Source of the DNA: DASRTE01 sp035316885
GTDB lineage: Bacteria; Actinomycetota; Actinomycetes; Jiangellales; Jiangellaceae
DNA: 5,929 bases
Assembly: GCA_035316885.1 (NCBI GenBank)
Contig: DATHII010000027.1
Coordinates: 1 to 5,929, forward strand
Reading direction: 5' to 3'
This document shows positions 5,742-5,929 of this stretch, one piece after another. The first letter of the stretch is position 1. The number at the start of each line of letters is the position of its first letter. A program made the position numbers and the translations under genes. The notes beneath the pieces were generated by a model. That model saw only the letters and a program-made list of their open reading frames with translations. It ran no database searches and was not told where the DNA came from.

Positions 5742-5929
5742 GTGGCCTTCCTTGAGGAATCGGGGCCCTGGGGGCTCGAGAAGTTGATCAAGATGGCCAC
5801 CGGCCAACTCCACGACGCTTACGGCATGAGGCGGCAGCCGCCCCGCCAATGGCGACACCTGTGGGTCAAACAACGTCTTGGATTATCGCGACCGAGCCGG
5901 CTCGAACGCCGCGTCTGGGGTCTTGCGCA
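5742..5929 (+). CDS. Possible start of an unidentified gene, truncated at window edge
   Basis: From a GTG at 5742 (or TTG at 5727/5739) the plus-strand frame is open to the window end: VAFLEESGPWGLEKLIKMAT, then GQLHDAYGMRRQPPRQWRHL and a basic, Arg-rich continuation. Third codon positions are strongly G/C over about 5742-5846, while the competing minus-strand frame over the same bases is close to random at that position, which favours plus-strand coding. A good AGGAGG stands at 5697-5702, but 24-39 nt from these starts, which is too far. The frame is also continuous with the hydrolase frame after its TGA. I recognise no family. It may be a remnant rather than a gene. Confidence 0.3.
   Translation, partial: MAFLEESGPWGLEKLIKMATGQLHDAYGMRRQPPRQWRHLWVKQRLGLSRPSRLERRVWGLA

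Noticed and set aside
5366..5873. Minus-strand frames over the hydrolase 3' end and the right edge
   Set aside because: Third-position composition favours the plus strand, and the hydrolase frame below is certain.

Overview
The window is high-GC DNA with strongly GC-biased third codon positions, GTG starts and gene families typical of Actinobacteria. A Micromonosporaceae- or Streptomyces-like host would fit, but the sequence alone does not settle the genus. It is an accessory region in three blocks.

Left block, minus strand (1-2516): an ECF42-type sigma factor locus. It holds a YciI/DGPF-domain gene (1057-1380) translationally coupled to a large SigJ/ECF42-like sigma factor that runs off the left edge (1-1060), and a RibD C-terminal/dihydrofolate-reductase-like gene (1762-2379). 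Between them lies a decapitated second yciI copy (1583-1690). The yciI-sigma unit and the ribD-like gene each sit behind almost the same ~112-bp leader. Each leader has a TGTCGG...CGTAGC promoter resembling the ECF42 target motif, a shared upstream inverted repeat and a GC-rich hairpin in the 5' UTR. I read this as a small autoregulated sigma regulon that arose by duplication and then partly decayed.

Middle block (2599-3923): a small conserved hypothetical gene (85 aa, plus strand) is followed by a wrecked tyrosine recombinase (about 2912-3471, plus strand). The recombinase remnant has lost its N-terminus, has at least four frame breaks and one in-frame stop, and has Cys where the catalytic Tyr should be. 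Just downstream is the 3' 46 nt of a tRNA-Pro(CGG) gene on the minus strand, ending in CCA. A 7-bp-stem hairpin lies between the two, and a 10-bp direct repeat lies on either side of the tRNA piece. This looks like the attachment site of a former integrative element. Positions 3587-3923 hold no gene I can support.

Right block (3924-5929): a divergent pair, namely a polytopic membrane protein of unknown function (minus, 3924-4691) and a membrane-anchored alpha/beta hydrolase of the ABHD13/BEM46 type (plus, 4812-5645). The 12-bp sequence CCAGACTGGGAC occurs in inverted orientation at both gene starts. The last ~190 bases carry an open, GC3-rich plus-strand frame that leaves the window and that I do not recognise.

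I did not find a clearly new multi-gene system. The most interesting points are the duplicated sigma-promoter leader and the attP-like layout around the dead integrase.
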